Shown one piece after another: positions 20,602 to 31,306 of a stretch of 64,000 bases of DNA (positions are counted from its first letter, which is position 1; the number at the start of each line of letters is the position of its first letter). The position numbers were made by a program, and so were the translations under genes. The stretch spans positions 21,897,127 to 21,961,126 of the forward strand of contig NC_088297.1 in the NCBI RefSeq assembly GCF_032854445.1, given 5' to 3'. Source of the stretch: Liolophura sinensis. Lineage: Eukaryota; Mollusca; Polyplacophora; Chitonida; Chitonidae. The notes beneath the pieces are model-generated. The model saw only the letters and a program-made list of their open reading frames with translations. It ran no database searches and was not told the origin of the DNA.

Positions 20602-22205
20602 TTATGTCTGGTCTCTCCTGTCGGGCAGCCAGACGTTGGTCCCAAAAGCCACGATGGCTTCGCGAACTTTGAGAGTTTTCAGTACGAGGTATGTGAAATG
20701 CCTTTCACGCCACGCGGGGATGACAGGATGGCAGTTGTCTACCAACACCCATCCGTCGACCTCTGCAAAACTGGTGGCAATGTCGTGGGGACCGTTGATG
20801 GCTACACGAATGTTGCGGTGGTTTAGATGCTCGAAACGTTCGAAATGCCGCTTTGTCTCTCCTTCTCCTTGAAAGCTCGTCGAATAGCAGGCCTTCATGT
20901 CCATGCTGCCCACATCATTCGTGTTATAGTCCATGGCGTTCCAGAGGCTGCCATGACCATGTTCCACGCAGGCGTTCTGGACATCGTCCATGAAGCTGGC
21001 TGGGGTCGGTTTCCAGCTATTACATTTTTTGGCCATAATGCTGTCTGCGTGGTTGATCCCGAAGTTTCTGTCCACTAAAGACTCGTCGGGCAGGATTCTC
21101 CAAGTTTCTCGGAGCCTATTGTGAGCCTCCGCCATTCTGTAGTTACTGCCGTCTTGGAATAGGAATTGATTGACGGTTAGTGGTATGTCTTGTCCGCCAA
21201 GGAGCCAGTTCTTTTTGGTTCATTCTGGGTCGCTTCCCGGACTGCCTACCAGACGTCTCCATCGTATATGTGGACCTCTCGGCTCAGGGGGAAGTGGGGG
21301 TCTTTGGGCCATGCGCGGCAGTTGTGGCATATGAGCTCTACTTTACCTTTACCCATCTGGTACTTTCCGCTGTTATAGATGTCCTCGCCTGCGATGTCCC
21401 GCAGAATGATCGCTCTCTTGAGGATGTTCAGGTCAGCTACATCACCTACCGAGGCGCAGGTATTATGGACTTCTCTCCCACTCCTGTATCTCGACACGCC
21501 TCGCGGGGGTAAGTTCATGGCCTCTCGAAGCACAGTTATAGTGCACCACCACTCTTTGGACGATGCAATTGAAGTGACCGTCCTTCAATGGTTCCAGATT
21601 TGCGGGATCTGGATGTCTGATGGCATGGAAGCCGTATGTGACCGCGGTCACAGGGAAGTCCTTCTTATAGTACACGGTGTCGATCCGGGTGTGTGCTCCT
21701 GTCCTGGTGTCTCGAGAGATTTCTACGACTACATGGCCCTTCTTTCTCTCTGTTTTTACCGGGTCGAACTTGTCTTCAATCATCCAAGCACCTTTGCGCT
21801 CGTATCCGTCGCGCAGATTTTCATGGTCAGTGGGCCCCCTCTGACATGCATACCATCAGTGATCTCAATTTTGCCGGGGCCCTCTGATTCTACCTTCCGT
21901 GTAGATAAGACCACGGAGGCGCCGTCGATTTCAAGCTCGTCTTTGGCGGTCTTCAAGGTCATAACCCACGACTCGTCACCTGCGAGCCTTACCAGGGGAG
22001 GGGTTTTGATGTCCAGGTCGACAAAGTTTGGGGCAAGGTGAAATACGTTGCTTTCAATGGCTGCGAGTCTTCTGCACTCAGCTTCCAAGTCCATTGTTGT
22101 TAGTTTGCGAGTATTGCGAGTCCGAGGGTACCTAGAAAGCCTTCTCTCGTAATGCGCGTGCTCTTCTCCCATGCGTCCCGTATTGCTATATCTCACATCC
22201 ACCAA
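20602..22205 (-). pseudogene. DNA polymerase (family B-like), N-terminal part, broken
   Basis: Four minus-strand segments in alternating frames: 22205-21780, 21783-21463, about 21475-21246 and 21135-20602. The last contains SMDMKACY, like the DxxSLYP-type motif A of protein-primed family B polymerases, and later HPVIPAWRERHF. The earlier segments are basic and lack clear motifs. The palm motif C (YxDTD-type) and the C-terminal half are absent; the remnant stops where it meets the 3' end of the ATPase at about 20600. Assignment to polymerase rests on motif A and gene company, so it is moderate. Confidence 0.5.
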
Positions 22206-22560
22206 TTTCTATTAGGAAAAATAAATGGACGCTACTCGGACAAACTCCTTTCGGAAAAACCTAATACGTCTTTGAATGTCCCTATTTGCAGTTCTGTGGT
22301 ATCTTCATGAGTGACAAAGTTGATACTCGATTTTTATGCCTATTTCATACATTTTATATGGCCTTGCACCCGGGTTTTTCCTTAACCTGGCACCTTACAG
22401 TAATCCTTTATACACTTCTGACCATAGAGGTCGAAAAAGCCACGCTTTAGCCACTTGCATGTATTCTTACCTCTCATTGTGCTCCGGTATACCTAAAGTA
22501 CACTTATCTCTAATGAAAACTTCGGAGGTAAACACCTGCTGGGAGCTACGTCTGCAAGTC
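22206..22560. other. Right flank of the virus-like element, no gene seen
   Basis: Falls back to AT-rich sequence. The ORF at 22336-22578 has no recognisable domain. Confidence 0.4.
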
Positions 22561-22562
22561 AT

Positions 22563-22855
22563 GTTCAGAGCCTTGTAGTGCGAAGTAGGAGTCTAGTTGA
22601 GGGGCTATGGTTGACACAACAGGCCAGTCCGGCGAGCGTGATAGGCTGCCTTAGGGCCAATTTGCAAGAAGCCTGCTAGAAGTCTTTTTCGACCGATCTA
22701 ACTGGCTGTCTGGAAATCCTCTTCAGAGCTTTTGCGGCGCGAAATAGGAGCTTAGGCGGGAGCCATGACTGACATAACTGGCCAGGCCAGCGAGAGTGGT
22801 GGCCGTCATAGGGGCTTGCAGCGGGGAGCCTGCTTGGGCTTGGGCGGCCTGTCAT
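22563..22855. repeat. Two GC-rich tandem units of about 159 bp
   Basis: Two diverged direct copies. Each runs from CAGAGC(C/T)TT through a GCGAA(G/A)TAGGAG block and a TGAC(A/T)... (C/T)AACTGGCCAG-type block to AAGCCTGC or GGAGCCTGC. Composition is like that of the virus-like element 350 bp away; the relation is unproven. Confidence 0.6.
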
Positions 22856-22879
22856 AATTGGTACGTTCACATCCCCCCC

Positions 22880-24350
22880 CCTGCCGCTCAGATATACAGA
22901 TAGACAAACAGTCTGACATATGGAGGTATATGCTCATGGTTGGACAGACAGACAATCTAGTTTACAGAAATGTACGGTCATGGTCGGACAGACATACAGA
23001 CAGACTGACATATGGAGGTATATGGTCATGGTCGTACAGAGAGATAGTCTGATATATGGAGGTATATAGTCATGGTGGGACGGACACATATTCTGACATA
23101 CTCTGGCACCGGAGTGACAGACTGACATATTGGGGTATATGCCATGGTAGGATAGACATACAATCTGATAAATGGCAATGGGCTAAAAGATATATAGACA
23201 GACTGACATACGGATGTATATGGTTACGGCCTAACAGTTGTACAGAGAGACAGTCTGACATATGGCGGTAGAGGATTATGGCTTAACATATGTACAGACA
23301 GACTGACAAAAAGAGGTGTTCGGTCATGGTCGGAGAGATATACAGATCGACTGACATATGGAGATATATGGTCATGGTCGAAAAGACAGATAATCTTACA
23401 TATGGAGGTATATGGTTATGACCGGGCAGACGGGACAATCTGACATATGGAATTATATGGTGATGACCTAACAGATATACAGACAGACTGACATATGGAG
23501 GTATATGCTCATGGTTGGACAGACAGACAATCTAGTTTACAGAAATGTACGGTCATGGTCGGACAGACATACAGACAGACTGACATATGGAGGTATATGG
23601 TCATGGTCGTACAGAGAGATAGTCTGATATATGGAGGTATATAGTCATGGTGGGACGGACACATATTCTGACATACTCTGGCACCGGAGTGACAGACTGA
23701 CATATTGGGGTATATGCCATGGTAGGATAGACATACAATCTGATAAATGGCAATGGGCTAAAAGATATATAGACAGACTGACATACGGATGTATATGGTT
23801 ACGGCCTAACAGTTGTACAGAGAGACAGTCTGACATATGGCGGTAGAGGATTATGGCTTAACATATGTACAGACAGACTGACAAAAAGAGGTGTTCGGTC
23901 ATGGTCGGAGAGATATACAGATCGACTGACATATGGAGATATATGGTCATGGTCGAAAAGACAGATAATCTTACATATGGAGGTATATGGTTATGACCGG
24001 GCAGACGGGACAATCTGACATATGGAATTATATGGTGATGACCTAACAGATATACAGACAGACTGACATATGGAGGAATATAGTCTTGGTCGGTCAGACA
24101 GAAAGACAGTCTGAGATATGGAGGTATATGGCCATGGTCAGACAGACAGAAAGACAGTCTGAGATATGGAGGTATATGGCCGTGGTTGGACAGACAAAAC
24201 GACTGACATAGGGAGAGATATGGCCATGATCGGACAGGCGGACATTCGGACGTATGGAGATAAGGGTCATAGACGGAGAAACATAGAGTCTGGTATATGG
24301 AAATATATGGGCATGGTCGGATAGACTGACATATGCAGGTATATTGTCAC
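22880..24350. repeat. Diverged 40-50 bp tandem array with an exact 575-bp duplication
   Basis: Monomers follow the pattern TGACATATGGAGGTATATGG, TCATGGTCGGACAGAC with many variants. 22914-23488 is repeated without visible change at 23489-24063; each copy spans about 13 monomers, and short ORFs recur 575 bases apart. Irregular monomers continue to about 24350. Confidence 0.95.
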
Positions 24351-24478
24351 GAAAACAGATGTGCTAAAAACATCCAATGAGGCCTATTCCGTTGTAAAAT
24401 TGTGAACATATTGCTATGTTTGTCAGCTTGTGTTGAACAATTGTGGCTTGTTGATGTACTCGTGTGCAGTGTGGCGTA

Positions 24479-24733
24479 TTTTATTTATTTCATTGATATT
24501 TTACACCGTCCTCAGGAATATTTCACTTAGACAACGGCGACGAGCCTTATAGTGGGAGGGAACTCAGGAGAGCCCGGTGGAAGCTCACGACCATCCGCAG
24601 GTTGATGGAAACCTTCCCACGTATGGCTGGAGAGGAAGCCAGCATGAGCTGAACTTGAACTCACGGCGAAGGTGAGAGGCTCCTGGTCATTGTGTGGCGC
24701 TTGCACGCTAAATATTTCGGCCATGGAGGTCCT
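24479..24733 (-). mobile_element. tRNA-derived SINE
   Basis: Reverse: TTTATTTCATTGATATTTTA, ACGACCATCCGCAGGTTGAT, GGAGAGGAAGCCAGCATGAG, to the head GGCCATGGAGGTCC. Moderately diverged. Confidence 0.88.
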
Positions 24734-24904
24734 TAGTGTGAAGTGTTAAAGAAGTGAATGTAATAAGTTAAGTGTTGTGTAGAAGTACAAAAGCGGGTAG
24801 AAGTAGTGCTATATCTTGATATAAGAAAGGCTGCTGGAAATACTGTGATGTACCGAAACGGGACAAAATAAACTTTATTTTTCAAATTTTGACTCAGGTC
24901 AGCG

Positions 24905-25163
24905 ATTATTTATTTGATTGATGTTTTACGCCGTACTCAAGAATATTTCACTTATACGACGGCGGCCAGCATTGTGGTGGATGGAAACCGGGCAGAGCCC
25001 GGGGGAACCCACGACCATCCACAGGTTACTGGGAGACCTTCCCAAGTACGGCCAGCGAGGAAGGAAGCCAGCATGAGCTGGTTTTGAACTCACAGCGACC
25101 GCACTGCTGAGAAACTGCTGGGCCACCACGCTGCGCTAGCGCGCTAACCAACTGAGCCACGGG
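24905..25163 (-). mobile_element. tRNA-derived SINE, near full length
   Basis: Reverse: TTTATTTGATTGATGTTTTA, CGACGGCGGCCAGCATTGTG, then a complete head ending GCGCTAACCAACTGAGCCAC. A run of G follows at about 25163-25180. Confidence 0.93.
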
Positions 25164-25322
25164 GTGGGGGGGGGGGGCCCTATTCTGTAATTATGAATGT
25201 GTCATATTAAGCTTATTGTCCTGTTAGTGTAACACAATCTATGTGTTGATATAATAACACATTTGTCCTGTATTCAGAGGAATAATCTGATGCAATAAGA
25301 GAATACGTTGGAGTATCACTTA

Positions 25323-25590
25323 CGGGCCTCCGTAGCTCAGTTGGTCAGCCGGCTAGGGCAGCCCAATGACCCAGGAGCCTCTGGCCAATGCGGTTGCTGT
25401 GAGTTCACGTCCAGCTCATGCTGGCTTCCTCTCCTTCCTTACGTGGGGAAAGTTTGTCAGCAACCTGTATATGTTGTTGGGTTTCCTTCGTGCTCTGCTT
25501 GGTTTCCACCCATCATAATGCTGCACTTCGCAGTATAAGTGAAATATTTTTGAATAAGGCGTAAAACACCAATCAAATAAATAAGTAAAG
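25323..25590 (+). mobile_element. tRNA-derived SINE, near full length
   Basis: Head GGCCTCCGTAGCTCAGTTGG, B-box region GTGAGTTCACGTCC, 3' region and tail AATCAAATAAATAAGTAAA. It is in the opposite orientation to the copy ending at 25163. Confidence 0.93.
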
Positions 25591-26880
25591 AATACAATTT
25601 AGACAACAAATTTTCTGTTAAATTTAAATTTTTAGATATCTTTTCTCATAGATGAAAAAGCAAAAGGTAGCAATGCACTAATCTGTGATACAAAACTATC
25701 CAGAGCTTACGGACCACTAAGGTTTTAAAATAGGCTAAGGATTACCTTTTGGATTTCCAGTAAAGTGGAACAGTATACTTCTGTCAGTTGCTTGATAAGT
25801 AATATCGTGGAATGAGGGAAAATCATCAGGTGTCCTTACCTGTTTCAGTTGAATTGTTGGAATCAAACAATAAAACTCCTCGGTCGCCAAATCACTGAGG
25901 AAAATTATCTACAAAATGTTAGCTTAAAGCAGTGAGAGTTCTAAGTACATCTGATATGATCGCTGCATTTTAAAAGCCCTCCCTGAAAGCACTATTGTGC
26001 ATGATTTGCAAATGGTTTGACATCTCCTTTTGGGCTCGGGAGATTGGCTCTTAGTTTGGCTATTGCAGCCCTGATTCGACGTCAGTGTGATTGCGAACAA
26101 ATGCAATGAAAACATCTGTGTTGTTTGGGTGATAACATTCAAACGTTTGCATGACGCTCCATCAGTTGGCCATGCACGTAGTTTTTATCGTATCAAATTA
26201 GACTGAAACATGTTGAAACATGTTCCTGATATTTAACGCTTTCACATTCAAACATTTTATAGTGGTTTTAAGCTGAAAAGACCATATTTTTATACATAAT
26301 TCCCCAACAAAAATACCTTTTCTTTCGCTGAGCGCCTAAGGAACATGTACTGCATAAATATCATCTGACTGAGGTCAAAGGTCTCATATTTTATACCGAA
26401 TAATCCACTTTTTAAAAAAATAAGTATGAACTAAATAGCTTGTCTGCAGACGTTTTACCGGATGACCTGAAAACACCCAAATTTTCTGACGTGTCTATAA
26501 TCCACGACTCGCTTTTAAAATAGCCTTGACTTCATCAAATTATCTTGCATTAATTTCCGTAGTAAGACATAGATTTGTTTATAGCATTAAAAAATCTCGT
26601 TACAGTGGAAAATTTCCCTATATTTCCAGTTCTTTTCACAAATCGTTGACAGAGTACAGCTAGGTCAAACTCTCGGGCCGGCTTGAGGGTGGTTCACTTT
26701 CCCTCTTATTGTGCAGCCCCTCTTCCCTGCGACTTTCCCCGCATTCAAATGCTAATTAAATAAAACATACTCCGTTAAGCACAACAAAAATCCCACCACA
26801 TTAATGGACATTTCATTTTCAGCGATAATATTACATGCACAAAGCACTTTTACATTCCTACGTAACGCTACAATAAGACA
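25591..26880. other. AT-rich intergenic sequence, no gene seen
   Basis: No exon with agreeing splice sites. The 72-codon minus ORF at 25924-26142 has no domain. Confidence 0.4.
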
Positions 26881-26958
26881 TGACGTCATACATACGCAGT
26901 TTGGAAATATCTAGGGCAACTGCAAACGAACAAGCTTGCCGTTGTTTGACTATTTAAG
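26881..26958 (+). promoter_or_regulatory. Putative promoter: CRE and TATA-like box
   Basis: A perfect cAMP-response palindrome TGACGTCA at 26881-26888 and a TATA-like TATTTAAG at 26951-26958, 41-48 bases before the ATG at 26998. Spacing suits a pol II core promoter with a very short 5' leader. Confidence 0.4.
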
Positions 26959-26997
26959 TGCATGACATCTCCGGAGCGAGGGAAGCAGAACAGCAGC

Positions 26998-27249
26998 ATG
27001 AAGTATATGTGTTTATGTGTTTTTGTCGCACTTTCTTTATTTGCCGCGCATCCTCGTGATTTGACGAGGTATGAAACAAGGTTCAGCAGTATCGGGTTAC
27101 ACAACAAACACCAACACGAAGGTGTTAAAGTCTTAATCATAAAAAAATCAACTGCGCCTAAGTTTTGCCAACGGTGCGATTTTACTATACAACCCTTAAT
27201 GAAAGCTGGGCAAAACATAGTTATGAAGTGGAGTTTGACACAGTTATAA
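26998..27249 (+). CDS. Small putative secreted protein (83 aa)
   Basis: ATG at 26998 gives a clear signal peptide: MKYMCLCVFVALSLFAAHP, with cleavage likely after the Ala pair. The mature part is basic and contains one CxxC (FCQRCDFT) and a dibasic KK, ending MKWSLTQL. An in-frame upstream ATG (26962) would spoil the signal peptide, so I prefer 26998. Upstream CRE and TATA-like sites fit a regulated secreted peptide. It may continue by splicing (a possible donor GAAG|GTGTTA near 27120) rather than ending at the TAA. No homologue recognised. Confidence 0.4.
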   Translation: MKYMCLCVFVALSLFAAHPRDLTRYETRFSSIGLHNKHQHEGVKVLIIKKSTAPKFCQRCDFTIQPLMKAGQNIVMKWSLTQL

Positions 27250-27594
27250 TGCCAAAAGAATTATACTCCGTGTAAAATTTAAGAAACTTTGAGTTTGATA
27301 AAAAAAACTTTAAAGTACTAGGTTTTAAAGTGATAATCATTACTAATATGACTTTTTCATCTGTTCAGTAAAAAGCAGGATAGTTTAAATTTATTTCAAA
27401 CACGAACTTTTAATTCCGACAAGTAGCTATCTTAAAGCTCAGCTACAAACATTTTGATGTAAAGTTTTGCAATGTTGGTCGTCGTTTATTTAAATATGTG
27501 TGTAATTAGGGGTTTAAGCTTTTCGATCTAATAATATGGTAGATAATAGTGCGGATTAAGTGTCTGATTCGGAGGTCGATGGTTCGAAGCAGGA
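27250..27594. other. AT-rich spacer, nothing seen
   Basis: No gene, repeat unit or clear regulatory site. No obvious AATAAA shortly after the small secreted ORF. Confidence 0.4.
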
Positions 27595-28192
27595 ATGGAA
27601 CCTAGTGCACAAGAAGAAAGTTCTCGGAATTCATCAACACAGACCTCAAACATGGCAAAGTTGGACATAACGAGATGGATGTTTAATGCAGAAGCCATCT
27701 GCTTTTATAGTGGTTTATCAGATTTTGAACATTTCTGTTCTGTCTTGGCTGCTCTCGGACCATATGCAAGCTGTGTGAAGTACAGATGAGGAAGTAAACC
27801 ATCTATGTCGGTGGAAAACCAGTTCCTTATTATTCTTATACAGTTACGAAGGCACACTACTAACTTTGAATTAGGTTTCTGGTTCTATTACTCAGACCAC
27901 ACAATTGGTAACATCTTTGTTACCTGGATTAACTTTATGTATAGACAGAGGAAGCGTATTAATGTTTGGCCATCCCGTGAGCAGGTTTCATATTTCTTGC
28001 CATCAACAGCTGTTTCACAGAACTCGAGTTACAATAGATGGTATGGAGATACCTGTTAAAAAACCCAGAAAACCAACAACCCAGCAAGTGACATTTTCTT
28101 CTTATAAAAACAGAAACACTCGTTGGAAAAACTCCTGGGGGACTCATTTCACATATCCCAGAGGCATATGGTGGATCAGCAAGTGATTGCAT
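27595..28192 (+). pseudogene. DDE transposase remnant (Harbinger/ISL2EU-type)
   Basis: Fragments in three frames. 27661-27789 ends CVKYR and a stop. 27805-28040 includes MSVENQFLIILIQLRRHTTN and INVWPSREQVSYFLP. About 28030-28120 includes VTIDGMEIPVKKPRKP and TFSSYKNRNT, and 28135-28185 resembles the GG..S..GG region. The IDG(x)EI motif supplies the first catalytic Asp of the DDE_Tnp_4 class; the last acidic residue is missing because the 3' end is lost. Stops and frame changes show it is dead. Terminal repeats were not located. Confidence 0.8.
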
Positions 28193-28720
28193 ATTAGTAC
28201 AAAACAGTTACATTCACATTGCTTCGACGTTATTTACCGTTATTTACAGGATTCGTATCTGTTGTGAACCCACAATGTAGTGATATGCCACGAACTTTCA
28301 TTCTCCTAGCTCTCAGCTTCATGTGCAGCTGTTAAAGGGACATTTGGATGTTTCGTGTAACGATATTGAAAACAAATAAAGGACTCTACAGACATGATAC
28401 AACAAAAAAGACCGCATTATAATAAGAATTTAAGTTGGCTCATTTCATACAGGTTTCATACTTTTGCTGTTCAAACAGTGCTTAGACGTCCACTATGAAA
28501 TAATGTTGTCACATGAATTTATAGAATGATGCTTATGTTGTTTTTTACGGCTAATTCATTTATTCTTACACACATGCACACGTGTCACTCTTCTTTAACC
28601 CACGAAAGCTTATCTGTTGATTCCACAGGAACACGTCAATGTCCCGGTATTTATGTCAAAAACTACAGAATACGAGATACGGAATAAATTGTGCGAATCT
28701 GTTTTATTTAAACAAAATAC
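28193..28720. other. AT-rich spacer, no gene seen
   Basis: No open frame or repeat of note before the microsatellite. Confidence 0.4.
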
Positions 28721-28725
28721 AACTA

Positions 28726-29110
28726 TAATATAATATAATATAATATAATATAATATAATATAATATAATATAATATAATATAATATAATATAATATAATA
28801 TAATATAATATAATATAATATAATATAATATAATATAATATAATATAATATAATATAATATAATATAATATAATATAATATAATATAATATAATATAATA
28901 TAATATAATATAATATAATATAATATAATATAATATAATATAATATAATATAATATAATATAATATAATATAATATAATATAATATAATATAATATAATA
29001 TAATATAATATAATATAATATAATATAATATAATATAATATAATATAATATAATATAATATAATATAATATAATATAATATAATATAATATAATATAATA
29101 TAATATAATA
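28726..29110. repeat. (AATAT)n microsatellite
   Basis: About 77 uninterrupted copies of a pentanucleotide, roughly 385 bases without a visible interruption. The Ile/Leu/Tyr ORFs over it are artefacts of the period. Confidence 0.98.
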
Positions 29111-29151
29111 AAAGTATCAGGTGAAATGATAACAAAGGCACTCTGAGTACC

Positions 29152-29282
29152 AGAGGCCGGTTTCATGGAGCTTACTTAACTAAGTTTGCTCTTAACTACC
29201 ACGACAACATATGTTATAGAGATATAAAGTGCACTTAGCTAATGGCAACTTAGCACTAAGTATGCTTCATGAAACCGGCCCC
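29152..29282. mobile_element. Short MITE with GGCCGGTTTCATG ends
   Basis: Inverted ends: GGCCGGTTTCATGGAGCTTA at the left; the complement of GGGGCCGGTTTCATGAAGCA at the right. Total about 131 bases with further internal pairing (TTAACTAAGTTTGC / GCTAAGTTGCCATTAGCTAA region). No ORF. Confidence 0.75.
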
Positions 29283-29981
29283 AGTTACCAAAAAGCTTTG
29301 CATTCTAAATAATTCACAGTTGTATTGAAGATACGTCCGTTTTTTATATGCCAACCGGCAATGTCGTTTAGGCCAGTATTTATGGAATCTGGTACTGAAA
29401 TAGCCCATCACTCGGTGTGCGTAAAAGATGGACTAAAGTGTTATTTCAGGTGGGATAGAAGTAAGGCAGATCGAATATATGCATCTTAATACATGACGTC
29501 GCATGGTAGCTTTACCACACGATATAGGGTCAATATGATAATTTGGAAATGGGTTGGTATGTAGAATTTAGAAAATTAATTTGGTCGGAAGAAGGTCATT
29601 CTTCTGAATGTTTGTGGGTGGGTTTGTGTGTCAGATATTTCAAGAATAATGACATTTTGTCCCTAGTTTTATCTAAACACGTCCCCACAAAAAAGAAAAT
29701 GTGTGAGGTAGAGAACATGTAATCAAGGGTAAATAAGTACACAGGCTTGGGGTTAAGCACAAAGTTTAAAGGTCAAGAAAACAAATAGGGTGGTGGAAAG
29801 GTAGATAAAACATTTAGAAGATACAGAGGAAGTCTAGAAAAGGTTAATATTAATATAGGTTGCTTATAATAAGTGGATGAGATCATACGCAAGTGTCTGT
29901 CAGAGGCAGACACTGACCTCCACTCGGATTGACTGGATCGGTTGTGGAGCGTCTTATGGGGTCTAGTATAGGCTGTTGGGT
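29283..29981. other. 3' flank of the claudin-like gene
   Basis: No further exon. A small hairpin AGTGTCTG...CAGACACT occurs at about 29891-29913, downstream of the stop codon on the minus strand. Confidence 0.4.
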
Positions 29982-30166
29982 CTATGATGGCGAGGTGGAG
30001 GCCGCCTTGCGCCCCGCAAGCTGCAGTGCTCCGACCATCAACTCAAGAATGATGGAGGCCACAGCCAGACCGAATGACCAAGACAGTGTGCGACCATCCG
30101 TGCGGGGGATTTCTTGTGCGTTAAATTTTACAGAGAAAATGATGGCTCCGATCAAATACAGGATAG
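29982..30166 (-). CDS. Claudin/PMP22-like four-TM protein, last exon
   Basis: The acceptor TTTTGATTTACTCTACAG is followed by CT, completing a codon begun in the previous exon, then ILYLIGAIIFSVKFNAQEIP, RTDGRTLSW and SFGLAVASIILELMVGALQL and a short tail AGRKAASTSPS before the stop. This gives the outer part of TM3, the second extracellular loop and TM4. A more upstream AG (30199) would break the frame, so this acceptor is preferred. Confidence 0.8.
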
Positions 30167-30452
30167 CTGTAGAGTAAATCAAAAGAGACAACGTGTTTCT
30201 GAAAATTGATGTCATTAGGTAAATTGGGCTGACGACTTTTATAGGGACGTCTGTTCATAAGAGAATCGTGAGCTGATGTTTGAAGTGACATTTGGCAGAA
30301 TTTGTTGATCGTACATCACGTTCATTTCTGGGAAGTACATAGTGTGAATTGTTGTTACATATAATGCTACATAAACCCATTTTCAAAAGGAAAGTGGTTC
30401 AGCGTTTCTCTTGTCTCATGCAATGATAAAACTATACCCATTTTCAGTTTAC

Positions 30453-30572
30453 CTGTAATTATACAGATGAAGGCTGCCAGAAATAAGCAATCCGGGTTCT
30501 TCTTGCCCAACAAGTAAACCATCATTAATATTAGAGACCCCAGGATACTGGCAAACCCAAACACAGCCGTGG
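30453..30572 (-). CDS. Claudin/PMP22-like four-TM protein, middle exon
   Basis: Bounded by the acceptor GTGTGTTCAG and donor ACAG|GTAAAC. The 120 bases start with two codon bases and end with one, matching both neighbours. They read TAVFGFASILGSLILMMVYL (TM2), LGKKNPDC (short inner turn) and LFLAAFICIIT (first part of TM3). A nearby AG at 30593 was rejected because it would bring a stop into frame when joined to the upstream exon. Confidence 0.8.
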
Positions 30573-30793
30573 CTGAACACACGCCATTCAACCTGAAGAA
30601 ATTCAACTTTGAAGAAAGTCGATACCTTTGAAGAAATTGTTTATTTTTTTCCAGTTTTTTCGTTTCTCGTGATTGCTTTGCCACACTTGTCCGTTTGGCG
30701 CTTAACGTACGTTGTAATTTATTCATTTTTTAATACAGATTTCTTAATATTTCACCCGGGGTAGGGCGGGGGATCAAGTTTAGGTCACGTTTA

Positions 30794-31306
30794 AGCTACG
30801 TTCACACTATGCCCGAAAATTGGTCCGGAATCCGAAACGAATTTTTCACGAATTACGTGGCAAATCAGATGCTAAAACGTACAGCCGTGCACATGCACCT
30901 TGTCCGATTTCCTTCCCGAACAAGAATTCGGGCAAATGGCTCCCGGATCCAATTTTTTCGGTCCGGGAAAGAAAATCTTCTGACCAATAAGCATCGATGG
31001 CATCGAAAACTGGCTACTTTATAATGTTAAAGAGTAAACGCATCGGGACACATTTCACGCTGGAAAAGAAAAATGAAATCTAGTGAATGTATCGCTGAAT
31101 GACGAATTCCATGATTACTCGTGCTGCGAACCAGTAATCTTGGTAAATTTCTGGAGTTGCGTTAACGATCAGCCAGTGCGCCATAGCATATAGGTCCTCG
31201 GCTACATGTAGGCCTATCCACGAAAGCCATGTCGTGCCCGAAATTTGACTGTGTGAATGCAACCTAACGGAAACCCGGAACACCGGTTCGGTCGGTGAAC
31301 GTAGCT
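30794..31306. mobile_element. Short TIR element in an intron
   Basis: Perfect 12-base inverted ends: AGCTACGTTCAC at 30794-30805 and GTGAACGTAGCT at 31295-31306. No transposase. An internal GCCCGAAA motif is present near both ends. It sits in the intron between the first and second seen exons of the claudin-like gene. Confidence 0.6.

Larger units (their letters stand above)
17980..22205. mobile_element. Degenerate virus-like DNA element (Polinton/adintovirus-like gene set)
   Basis: GC content rises sharply against its flanks and coding remnants fill it on both strands. Order: minus-strand membrane/coiled-coil protein, plus-strand capsid-like protein, plus-strand packaging ATPase, minus-strand DNA polymerase N-terminal part. 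All are broken by stops and frame changes. A capsid-like protein, a FtsK/HerA-type ATPase and a family-B-like polymerase are a typical core of Polinton/Maverick and adintovirus-like elements. No integrase, protease or terminal inverted repeat was found, so the class is an inference. The polymerase lacks its C-terminal half, so a deletion has probably removed part of the element. Confidence 0.65.

Noticed and set aside
28704..29166. Ile/Leu/Tyr-repeat ORFs of about 145 codons
   Set aside because: Produced by the pentanucleotide microsatellite; hydrophobic repeats of this kind have no coding support.
30199..30215. ATG at 30215 as start of a two-TM protein, and AG at 30199 as acceptor
   Set aside because: Joining at 30199 brings a stop into frame; the acceptor at 30167 fits the phase and the claudin fold.
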